A stretch of 64,000 nt of DNA, from NCBI GenBank assembly GCA_035438985.1, contig DAORJK010000014.1:1-64000 (forward strand). The letters run 5' to 3'. This document shows positions 54,056 through 62,405 of this stretch, piece after piece (positions within the stretch are counted from its first letter, which is position 1; the number at the start of each line of letters is the position of its first letter). The notes beneath the pieces are model-generated. The model did not search any database and had not been told where the DNA came from. It saw only the letters and a list, made by a program, of their open reading frames with translations. This DNA comes from UBA4408 sp002389785 (lineage in GTDB: Bacteria > Bacteroidota > Bacteroidia > UBA4408). Made by a program: the position numbers and the translations under genes.

Positions 54056-54730
54056 ATGAAAAACAAACTACTTCTTTTTGCAACTATTGCTTGTGTGGTT
54101 TTAATAAACCCTGCAAAGGCTCAATTCGCTAAATTGGGATTTGATTCGAACCAATGCTTTTTTCCGAATACCATTATTCAGGATTCGTCCTTTGTGAATT
54201 CATTGGCAGTGATCAGTGTTAATGGTGTCCCCTATTCGGGCACGATTACCGTTATGGTAAGCACAATGGATTCCTCTGGAAATCTTACTTTGATCGACTC
54301 TTCTTTTTCACAACAAACCAGCGTAACTCCAGGAACTGCAACCAATTTAGTGTACTTGCAACACTATTCCTCACAACATTTTGGATTGGGGATTGACGTT
54401 GTAGTTATTTGGCCTAAAGCTGTGGGAACATTACCTCCTGACACGATTATATACACAGTGTTTGTTATGCCAAACGGAATAGCAGATTTATTCAACCAGG
54501 AAGGTGTTTCAATTTATCCAAATCCTTGCACTTCTGTAGTATCTATACAAAATAAACAGCCTAAAAATGCTATTGAACAAGTAAGAATATTTGACATCCA
54601 TGGGAAGTTAATTCTTACTTCAAACACCGCCACACCAATTGATGTTAGTGAACTGAATGCGGCCAACTATCTGGTTGAAATTCGCTACAAATCAGGAACA
54701 CGCAAAATAATGAAGATTCAAAAAGAATAA
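54056..54730 (+). CDS. small T9SS type A cargo protein, tandem copy 2
   Basis: A 224-residue paralogue of the previous gene. It has a leader ending in AKAQ, the shared block LGIDVVVIWPKAVG and a T9SS end (IYPNPCTSVVSI, NAANYLVEIRYK). The rest is only loosely similar, so the duplication is old or the domains vary fast. Cotranscription with copy 1 is likely. Confidence 0.8.
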   Translation: MKNKLLLFATIACVVLINPAKAQFAKLGFDSNQCFFPNTIIQDSSFVNSLAVISVNGVPYSGTITVMVSTMDSSGNLTLIDSSFSQQTSVTPGTATNLVYLQHYSSQHFGLGIDVVVIWPKAVGTLPPDTIIYTVFVMPNGIADLFNQEGVSIYPNPCTSVVSIQNKQPKNAIEQVRIFDIHGKLILTSNTATPIDVSELNAANYLVEIRYKSGTRKIMKIQKE

Positions 54731-54784
54731 ACAGCTCTTTTTGAGTCACCTCGTTTTTCTATTTTTTTAAGCTCAAAAGCATTT

Positions 54785-54792
54785 TATCTTTG
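54785..54792 (+). promoter_or_regulatory. candidate -7 box of uvrC
   Basis: TATCTTTG ends 5 bp before the ATG at 54798, which implies a leaderless or nearly leaderless message. Confidence 0.5.
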
Positions 54793-54797
54793 CCTCA

Positions 54798-56615
54798 ATG
54801 GCAAAAGAAATTGAACTTGCTTTACAACAAATTATTAAATCGCTTCCCGATAAGCCGGGTGTATATCAGTATTTTGATAAGGATCAAAAAATAATTTATG
54901 TAGGAAAAGCAAAAAGTCTCAAAAAAAGAGTTAGCTCCTATTTTAATCGTGATAATTACGAAAATAACAAGACCCAAGTGCTTGTTAAGCACATTTGCGA
55001 TATCAAAGTTATTTTGGTTGAAACTGAACTGGATGCCTTGCTGTTAGAAAATAATCTAATCAAAAAGTATCAACCACGCTATAACGTTCTTCTAAAAGAC
55101 GACAAAACCTACCCTTGGATATGCATTAAAAATGAGCGTTTCCCACGCGTGTTTTCAACCCGAAACGTAATTAAAGATGGTTCAATTTATTTTGGGCCTT
55201 ATGGTTCCGGAAAAATGATGCACACCTTACTTGACCTTATTCACCACCTTTTTCCATTACGTAATTGTAACCTTAATTTAAATGAGGAAAATATAGAAAA
55301 AAACAAATTCAAAGTTTGTCTCGAATATCATTTAGGAAATTGCAAAGGACCTTGCGAAGGTCTGCAAACTCTCAGAGATTACAACGAACAAATTGATGCA
55401 ATTAAAAACATCGTAAAAGGAAATATTTCGGAAGTACAAAAGCAGCTTAGTACATTGATGCATGCCTTTGCTGCAAATTTTGAATTTGAAAAAGCTCAAT
55501 TGGTTAAATTAAAACTCGAACAACTCGAAAAATATCAAAGCAAGTCAACTGTGGTAAACCCTAGTATTACCAATGTAGATGTTTACTCCATTGCGAGCGA
55601 TGAACAATTCGGTTACGTTAATTTTTTGAAAGTGGTGAATGGTTCCATCATTCAGGCACACACCATCGAGCTAAAAAAGAAACTCGATGAAAGTACAGAT
55701 GAATTATTACGTATTGCCATTACCGATTTACGTCTTCGCTTTGAGAGTGCAACGCGCGAAATTATTGTTCCCTTTGTACCCGATTTAGAAATAGACGACG
55801 TTTCTTTTATTGTACCTCAGCGAGGTGATAAGAAAAAGTTACTCGAATTGAGTGAACGAAATGTTGAATATTATCGAAAGGAAAAACAAAAACAAGCCGA
55901 TTTAGTAGACCCTGAACGACATACTAAACGAATATTAGCTCAACTCAAAAAAGACTTACGTTTGCAAGAAGAACCTCGACACATTGAATGTTTCGACAAT
56001 TCTAATTTTCAAGGTGCTTATCCGGTTTCTGCTATGACGGTTTTTAAAGATGCGAAACCGAGTAAAAAAGACTACCGACATTTTAATATAAAAACCGTTG
56101 AAGGTCCCAATGACTTTGCTTCCATGGAAGAAGTTATTTATCGTCGCTACAAACGTATGTTGGAAGAAAATCAAGAAGTCCCTCAACTCATTGTAATTGA
56201 TGGAGGAAAAGGACAATTGAGTTCGGCTATGGAAAGTATAGATAAACTAGGACTCAGAGGAAAAATTACCGTAATTGGAATAGCTAAAAAACTCGAAGAA
56301 ATTTTCTATCCGGGAGATTCTATTCCCATGTATTTGGATAAAAAAGGCGAATCGTTGAAAGTGCTTCAACACATTCGTGATGAAGCCCATCGCTTTGGAA
56401 TTACACATCACCGAAATCGACGTGATAAAGCAACATTAAAAAGTGAGCTCACCGACATCAAAGGAATTAGTTATAACACGGCACAAAAACTACTTTGGAA
56501 ATTTAAATCGGTGAAAGTTATTCGAGAAACCCCAGAAAGTGAATTGGCTGCTGTTATCGGAAAATCAAAAGCACTGTTGGTATACACTCATTTTCATCCA
56601 AACAAGGTTCAATAA
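54798..56615 (+). CDS. uvrC: excinuclease ABC subunit UvrC
   Basis: A 605-residue nuclease that makes both cuts in nucleotide excision repair. GIY-YIG domain at the start (KPGVYQYF, YVGKAKSLKKR), UvrB-binding UVR helix pair (~205-240), RNase H-like nuclease with the FDNSN and IDGGKGQL blocks, and C-terminal HhH (LTDIKGISYNTAQKLL). Full length. Its 3' end overlaps the opposing SGNH gene by 7 bp. Confidence 0.97.
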   Translation: MAKEIELALQQIIKSLPDKPGVYQYFDKDQKIIYVGKAKSLKKRVSSYFNRDNYENNKTQVLVKHICDIKVILVETELDALLLENNLIKKYQPRYNVLLKDDKTYPWICIKNERFPRVFSTRNVIKDGSIYFGPYGSGKMMHTLLDLIHHLFPLRNCNLNLNEENIEKNKFKVCLEYHLGNCKGPCEGLQTLRDYNEQIDAIKNIVKGNISEVQKQLSTLMHAFAANFEFEKAQLVKLKLEQLEKYQSKSTVVNPSITNVDVYSIASDEQFGYVNFLKVVNGSIIQAHTIELKKKLDESTDELLRIAITDLRLRFESATREIIVPFVPDLEIDDVSFIVPQRGDKKKLLELSERNVEYYRKEKQKQADLVDPERHTKRILAQLKKDLRLQEEPRHIECFDNSNFQGAYPVSAMTVFKDAKPSKKDYRHFNIKTVEGPNDFASMEEVIYRRYKRMLEENQEVPQLIVIDGGKGQLSSAMESIDKLGLRGKITVIGIAKKLEEIFYPGDSIPMYLDKKGESLKVLQHIRDEAHRFGITHHRNRRDKATLKSELTDIKGISYNTAQKLLWKFKSVKVIRETPESELAAVIGKSKALLVYTHFHPNKVQ

Positions 56616-57874
56616 ACGACTAGTTTGTGCGTAGCGAGTGTTTGATTTGTACTTGTATAAATTCCAACAAAATAAACTCCTTTTGAGAGGGCAACTTTTA
56701 CATAAGTGCTAATGATTGTTTGTAGCACCAATTTACCGCTTTCATCAAAAATTTTTAGCTTGTTGTGATGATTACCTGATTCTCCAGTAATTGCAATTTC
56801 TTGAAGCAAACTGTTGTATGAAATCTGCCAATTATCATTTTTTGTTTCATCATGCATGCCAGCGGTAGTTACAACAATTGTATCAGTATAAGATGCAGTA
56901 TCCTGGCACATGTTAGTTGCCGTTAATTTTACAGGGTACACACCAATCACACTATACACATGCTCAGGATTAAGCAAGTTGGAATTTGTTCCATCGCCAA
57001 AATCCCAGTTAACCGAAGTTGCATTCATTGAAGTATTCGTAAATTGCAGGGTATCGCCATGTTGTGAGTAAGTAAAATAGCTAAAGGGAATATCGCCTGG
57101 TGAATACCAATTAGACAAACTATCAAAAACCGATTTATTCGATTGCTGTTGTATTATTAAAGCTTCTGCTGTTGCAACTCCTGCAGGCACATAAATGTTT
57201 TTGACCTTCGTATGAAAAAAACTCGAATAAAAAACACAAGCAGCTGCATATGAACCATAAATACTTGGATGACTTTCATCGCTTTGGTATAAATCGAAGG
57301 TTGGATTTTGTTGTATTAATTCACGCCATACTATCCCAACAGGCGCAACCGATGCATTGTTTTGTTGTGCCATTAATAAATACGAAGAACGCAGTCTTGA
57401 TTGCATTCCTGCATAAGTACAAACAGGAGGATAGGCTGCGCAATTGAAAGCATCTCCGTTTTTACGACCCCAAGTCATATAAAAAATTGTTTGGGCGCAA
57501 CTATCAGCTGCATGCACCAAACTGTCTAACTTACGTGCATATGGTAATACTCCGTTTGCAACTTGAGAAGGCGGAAAGGATGGTTCCTGGCTTTGAGCTT
57601 GTAGAACGACATAATCCCAATTACCTTGAGCAATTTTTGATAGCGTAATTGAATTAATCGAATGACCATACAAATTCATTCCCCCGGGAACATTGCTATC
57701 AAAATACAAAGAATCACCCATTGAATGGGCTATTTGAGAAACAAGTAAGGGCAAATTATTCACGTCAGTGTAACTATTGCCGATAAACAAAACACGTTTT
57801 ATGGTATTGGCTTGGCCGGTATAAATAGCTTGAGTGAAAAATAAAATCAGCAAGGTTATTCGGCGAATACTCAT
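56609..57874 (-). CDS. secreted SGNH hydrolase with PKD and T9SS domains
   Basis: A 421-residue protein with leader before GQA. The catalytic domain is of the SGNH/GDSL type: FIGNSYTD (nucleophile S34), PGGMNL, and the Asp-His pair in DESHPS. A PKD domain follows (WDFGDGTNSN, NPEHVYSVIGVYPV) and then a T9SS end (LKIFDESGKLVL, LSKGVYFVGIY). Probably a surface esterase acting on acylated glycans; substrate not known. It begins 3 bp after gpsA and is the last gene of the lysS unit. Confidence 0.88.
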   Translation of the reverse strand: MSIRRITLLILFFTQAIYTGQANTIKRVLFIGNSYTDVNNLPLLVSQIAHSMGDSLYFDSNVPGGMNLYGHSINSITLSKIAQGNWDYVVLQAQSQEPSFPPSQVANGVLPYARKLDSLVHAADSCAQTIFYMTWGRKNGDAFNCAAYPPVCTYAGMQSRLRSSYLLMAQQNNASVAPVGIVWRELIQQNPTFDLYQSDESHPSIYGSYAAACVFYSSFFHTKVKNIYVPAGVATAEALIIQQQSNKSVFDSLSNWYSPGDIPFSYFTYSQHGDTLQFTNTSMNATSVNWDFGDGTNSNLLNPEHVYSVIGVYPVKLTATNMCQDTASYTDTIVVTTAGMHDETKNDNWQISYNSLLQEIAITGESGNHHNKLKIFDESGKLVLQTIISTYVKVALSKGVYFVGIYTSTNQTLATHKLVVY

Positions 57875-57877
57875 GGC

Positions 57878-58873
57878 TTAACTTAATTTTTCGGTAAGTA
57901 ATTTTATTTCAATACCCGGAGATATTTTTTCATAAATAATATTGTATACCGCATTAGTAATTGGCATACTAACTTGATAGACTTTATTAATTTCGTGAAT
58001 GCATTTTACAGCGTAGTAACCTTCGGCAATCATTTCCATTTCCATTTGTGCAAACTTCACCGAATAACCCTTTCCCAGCATATTTCCAAAAGTACGGTTT
58101 CGACTAAATTGGGAATAAGCAGTAACTAATAAATCGCCTAAATAAGCCGAACTTTTTATATCGCGGTCTATGGGATGTACCGCATCAACAAAGCGTTTTA
58201 TTTCTTGAATAGCATTGGAAATTAATACCGCCTGAAAATTATCGCCGTATCCAAGTCCGTGACAAATACCACTTGCAATAGCAAATACATTTTTTAAGAC
58301 AGCTGCGTATTCGGTTCCGTAAATATCATCGCTTACGGTTGCTTTAATGTATCGACAACTTAAATAATTCACCAGAAGCCTTGATATACTTTCCTTTTGG
58401 GATGCGATGGTTAAATAGGAAAGCTTTTCCATGGCCACTTCTTCAGCATGGCATGGGCCTGAAATAACACCAAAATTTTCAAATGGAACCTGGTATTTCT
58501 TATTAAAAAATTCACCGATGATTAAGTTTCCGTCGGGCACAATTCCTTTAATTGCACTAATGATGATTTTATCCTTTAAGGAATCTGATGTAATTGACTT
58601 CAAGGATTCTTCAATAAAAGCGGCAGGAACCGCCATCACTAATATATCGAATTGCTTAACGAGAGAATTAAGGTCGGCATCAATTACTAATTTGTCTACA
58701 TCAAATTCAACAGAACTTAAGTAATGTGGATTGTGTTTGAATTTTTTTATAAACGTAACAGAATCCTTGCTCCGCATCCACCAGCCAACTTGTTCGACAT
58801 TATTTAACAGCATTTTTACAATTGCCGTAGCCCAGCTACCACCGCCAATTACTGCTATTGATTTAGTTTCCAT
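57878..58873 (-). CDS. gpsA: NAD(P)-dependent glycerol-3-phosphate dehydrogenase
   Basis: A 331-residue GpsA that makes sn-glycerol 3-phosphate for phospholipids. Rossmann motif GGGSWATA (10-17), the catalytic Lys region in TEYAAVLKNVFAIASG, and the substrate site GYGDNF. The usual GxGxWG is here GGGSWA, a tolerated variant. It overlaps the upstream membrane-protein gene by 11 bp. Confidence 0.95.
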   Translation of the reverse strand: METKSIAVIGGGSWATAIVKMLLNNVEQVGWWMRSKDSVTFIKKFKHNPHYLSSVEFDVDKLVIDADLNSLVKQFDILVMAVPAAFIEESLKSITSDSLKDKIIISAIKGIVPDGNLIIGEFFNKKYQVPFENFGVISGPCHAEEVAMEKLSYLTIASQKESISRLLVNYLSCRYIKATVSDDIYGTEYAAVLKNVFAIASGICHGLGYGDNFQAVLISNAIQEIKRFVDAVHPIDRDIKSSAYLGDLLVTAYSQFSRNRTFGNMLGKGYSVKFAQMEMEMIAEGYYAVKCIHEINKVYQVSMPITNAVYNIIYEKISPGIEIKLLTEKLS

Positions 58874-60737
58874 ATAATTTTTGCTGCTGATTTTCAGCTA
58901 AGGTAATTATTTGCCATTTAAATAATACAGTAGGTTGAACCAAAGTAGAATCACTGCACCTAAATTTAATTTCACTCACTTTTCTCCCTTTTAGTCCATC
59001 GCTAATTCGCTCAATTAGCGGATTCACCCACAAACCGTTTACTGCGTTTTCAGGAATAATACGATAGGTTTTTTGATCTCCATTATCCATTTTATAATCC
59101 ATAAAATACACGGCATCCCTGTAAATAGCTTTCCTGAGATTACCTAAAAAATTACTTTTAAAGAATGTTTTAATTCGAATAATGCCCAACGAATCAGTTG
59201 GTACTGCAATCCATTTATTCCATTCTCCGGATTGCTCATCCCCTTCCACAATAAAGTCAAAATTGAGCCGCTCACTTCGCTTAAATAACACATGCTCCGA
59301 ATCGGAATAGAGTAGTTGATACTTATTAAATAAAGTAAAAATAGTATGGGGTTCGTCGTTTAAAAAATAACGATTGTCAAAGCAATCTACTCCGCCTTTC
59401 GGTTTGTCCATGTCCCACAAATAATAGTTTGCCGCTTTGTTGGATGCAATAAATTTTGCATTATTTTCATCCAGCCAAGGAGTATAAGCCCCGCTTTGTA
59501 AATTCGGGCGAGGCTGCCAATTAAGCTTATTAGCTGCGACATAGGTTAGCTCCCAAGGAAAAAAATCAACGGTTGCTGTACCAATCTTTTCAATAATTGA
59601 AGGGTTTAAAACACGCGGTTGCAAATTTTTATTTGATTGCTCATTCGCTTCCTTTAAAAGTGTTTTGTGCTGAAAACAAACACGTACAAAATTCTTATAT
59701 CCATCGAATGGAATTTGTGTTTCAAGTGTATACATTCCAGTTGCTTTCATGCTTTGAAAAAACAGTAAAACAGAAAGCACCAATAAGGCCAATGACACAA
59801 TTTTAATTGGCTTTGAAAGTAAAATTACCAAAGCTGAAAAAAGTAAAAGGTAATCGAAAAAAAACTTAAGGTGATAATTTTCTTCACGCGAAAAAGCATA
59901 TTTCCAAGCTGCAAGCAAAGCGAGTATGGATATAAGATATAAAAGAGAGATTGTTTTCTGTCGCAAGACAATTGGTATTGAAAAAAAGCAAGCTGCAAAA
60001 CAAAAAAGTAAATACCAATTATTTGAAACTTCCAGAATCATTGCACTCGAATTTCCGACACTCAATTGCCAAGTTCCAACTAAGTAAGCATAAACACCAT
60101 TCACATTTCCGTATCGCGCAAACCAAATCACTAAAAAGAAAAGCACAGCCGAAAAAAGTATGACCGAAACATGATCAAGATTTTTGGTTTTTACCCAACT
60201 GTATATGCCATAACTTCCCAGTATTGAAAGACTCATCAAACCAAAGGATGATTTAACAAACAAGGCCGTTATAGATAGCACAGCACCAAGTATTAACAAC
60301 CAGTTTCTGTTATTAAGGTGGTGCAATAACATACAAATACTTACTGATCCAACGAATACAAAATCGAGATAAAACCAACTACTTACTGCAAAAGCTAACA
60401 TGCAATGCAGTATCCAATAGCTTGAATTAACTTGCTTTCCCAAATAAATAAATAGAACAATAAATAAAAAACGCAGCAAGGATACTACCACCACCCCTAT
60501 CAAAAAATTATGCGCTATAGCTTGCGGAAAATACAAAAACCCCAAAGGGCCATAGGTGTAAATTACCTCTGTTCCAAAAGGAATGCGGTGTGCAAAAATA
60601 TAATTGAGTCCAAAAGCATACGAAGGATCCAGACCTGTTTCGATGGTAGGATTAAAGGCATAGAACGATCCAATAAATACCAAAAATGAAAGCGGAAACA
60701 AATAATTAAAAGGGATTTGCAGTGCTTTCAAATTCAA
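58863..60737 (-). CDS. polytopic membrane protein of unknown function (glycosyltransferase-like topology)
   Basis: A 624-residue protein with about eleven membrane segments in its first ~380 residues and a large extracytoplasmic C-terminal part. The start IPFNYLFPLSFLVFIGSFYAF and the loop TGLDPSYAFGLNYI recall PMT/ArnT-type (GT-C) topology, but I do not find the expected DD or DE catalytic pair clearly. Named only by shape. It begins 7 bp after lysS and overlaps gpsA. Confidence 0.6.
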   Translation of the reverse strand: MNLKALQIPFNYLFPLSFLVFIGSFYAFNPTIETGLDPSYAFGLNYIFAHRIPFGTEVIYTYGPLGFLYFPQAIAHNFLIGVVVVSLLRFLFIVLFIYLGKQVNSSYWILHCMLAFAVSSWFYLDFVFVGSVSICMLLHHLNNRNWLLILGAVLSITALFVKSSFGLMSLSILGSYGIYSWVKTKNLDHVSVILFSAVLFFLVIWFARYGNVNGVYAYLVGTWQLSVGNSSAMILEVSNNWYLLFCFAACFFSIPIVLRQKTISLLYLISILALLAAWKYAFSREENYHLKFFFDYLLLFSALVILLSKPIKIVSLALLVLSVLLFFQSMKATGMYTLETQIPFDGYKNFVRVCFQHKTLLKEANEQSNKNLQPRVLNPSIIEKIGTATVDFFPWELTYVAANKLNWQPRPNLQSGAYTPWLDENNAKFIASNKAANYYLWDMDKPKGGVDCFDNRYFLNDEPHTIFTLFNKYQLLYSDSEHVLFKRSERLNFDFIVEGDEQSGEWNKWIAVPTDSLGIIRIKTFFKSNFLGNLRKAIYRDAVYFMDYKMDNGDQKTYRIIPENAVNGLWVNPLIERISDGLKGRKVSEIKFRCSDSTLVQPTVLFKWQIITLAENQQQKLYGN

Positions 60738-60744
60738 CTAGTAA

Positions 60745-62268
60745 TTAATTAGCAGCTTTTGCTTCAGGCCGCATTTGAGGAAAAAACAACACGTCTTGTA
60801 TTGAATTGGAATTGGTCATAATCATTGCCAAGCGGTCGATTCCTATTCCAAGTCCGGATGTAGGCGGCATTCCATAATCAATGGCACGTAAAAAATCCTC
60901 ATCCAATTGCATGGCTTCTTCATCCCCGCGTTTTGCCAATTCCAATTGCTCTTCAAAACGAGCTCGCTGATCAATTGGGTCGTTCAACTCTGAATAAGCA
61001 TTACAAATTTCCTTTCCATTGCAAATTGCTTCAAAACGCTCCACCAATCCCGGCATGCTTCGGTGCTTTTTGGCAAGCGGCGACATTTCCTGAGGATAAT
61101 CGGTAATAAAGGTTGGCTGTGTTAATAGGGCCTCACATTTTTCGCCAAAAATTTCATCAATAATTTTTCCACGTCCCATGCTTTTATCAACGTGAACTCC
61201 GATACTTACAGCAGCCTTTGCCATTTGTTCTTCATTCATTTCAGAAATATCAATACCTGTAAATTCCTTGATGGCTTCATACATGGTGTATCGTTTCCAA
61301 GGTCGGTGAAAATTAATGGTGTTGTCGCCCACTTGTACTTCGGTAGTTCCATGAATATCCAGCGCAATTTTCTCAACCATTTCCTCCACCAGATTCATCA
61401 TCCAGTTATAATCTTTGTAAGCTACATACAATTCCATTTGGGTAAACTCCGGATTGTGAAAACGGCTCATGCCTTCGTTTCTAAAATCTTTTGCAAACTC
61501 ATACACTCCGTCAAAACCACCCACAATTAATTTTTTTAAATACAGCTCATTCGCAATACGCAAGTACAATTTCATATCTAAAGTGTTGTGATGAGTATGA
61601 AATGGTCGAGCTGCAGCACCACCGTGTATGGGTTGTAAAATGGGAGTTTCTACTTCCAGATAACCTTTGTTATTTAAAAAACTTCGCATTGAATTAGTAA
61701 GCTGAGTGCGCTTCCTAAAAGTATCCTTCACTTGTGGATTCACAATCAAATCGAGGTAACGCATTCTGTAACGTTGCTCAGGATCGGTAAAGGCGTCAAA
61801 CACTTTTCCTTCTTCATCGGTTTTTACCACAGGCAGTGGCTTCAATGATTTACAGAGTAATTTTAAGCTGGTTACATGAATGGTAGTTTCGCCGGTTTGG
61901 GTGGTAAATACATAGCCTGTAACGCCAATAATATCGCCTATATCCAACAACTTTTTAAACACGGTATTGTACATGGTTTTATCTTCGCCTTCGCAAATAT
62001 CATCTCGACGTACATATATTTGAACACGTCCGGTAGCATCTTGAATTTCGGCAAAAGCAGCATTTCCCATAATTCGGCGAGTCATAATACGCCCTGCTAT
62101 GCTGATGTTTTTATACGAAATTTTATCGCGCTCGTAGTTTTCTGAGATATCCTTTGCATTTGAATTTACCTCGAATAAATCAGCCGGATAGGGATTTATA
62201 CCGAGTTTGATAATTTCATTGAGACTGTTGCGTCTCACTACTTCCTGTTCGCTTAACTCTGTGCTCAT
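60745..62268 (-). CDS. lysS: lysyl-tRNA synthetase, class II
   Basis: A 507-residue synthetase with OB-fold anticodon-binding domain (~60-155, IAGRIMTRRIMGNAAF) and class II core. Motif 2 is FRNEGMSRFHNPEFTQME and motif 3 GLGIGIDRLAMIM. Full length. First gene of a four-gene unit with very short gaps or overlaps. A candidate -7 box lies 17 bp upstream of the ATG. Confidence 0.97.
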   Translation of the reverse strand: MSTELSEQEVVRRNSLNEIIKLGINPYPADLFEVNSNAKDISENYERDKISYKNISIAGRIMTRRIMGNAAFAEIQDATGRVQIYVRRDDICEGEDKTMYNTVFKKLLDIGDIIGVTGYVFTTQTGETTIHVTSLKLLCKSLKPLPVVKTDEEGKVFDAFTDPEQRYRMRYLDLIVNPQVKDTFRKRTQLTNSMRSFLNNKGYLEVETPILQPIHGGAAARPFHTHHNTLDMKLYLRIANELYLKKLIVGGFDGVYEFAKDFRNEGMSRFHNPEFTQMELYVAYKDYNWMMNLVEEMVEKIALDIHGTTEVQVGDNTINFHRPWKRYTMYEAIKEFTGIDISEMNEEQMAKAAVSIGVHVDKSMGRGKIIDEIFGEKCEALLTQPTFITDYPQEMSPLAKKHRSMPGLVERFEAICNGKEICNAYSELNDPIDQRARFEEQLELAKRGDEEAMQLDEDFLRAIDYGMPPTSGLGIGIDRLAMIMTNSNSIQDVLFFPQMRPEAKAAN

Positions 62269-62285
62269 TGGATTTTTAATTTTTG

Positions 62286-62293
62286 CAAATATA
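62286..62293 (-). promoter_or_regulatory. candidate -7 box of the lysS unit
   Basis: TATATTTG on the minus strand, 17 bp before the lysS ATG. Confidence 0.45.
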
Positions 62294-62364
62294 GGTTACG
62301 GATATCGAATTTTTGCGAATGACTTAGTGAATTTTAATTTCTTACTACTGTTGCTTTAAATTGC

Positions 62365-62372
62365 TAAATTTG
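62365..62372 (+). promoter_or_regulatory. candidate -7 box of the partial propeller gene
   Basis: TAAATTTG, 33 bp before the ATG at 62406. It points away from the lysS promoter, so the 137-bp gap is a divergent promoter region. Confidence 0.4.
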
Positions 62373-62405
62373 AGAGAGCTATTGAACCATCCAATTCCTT
62401 TTACC

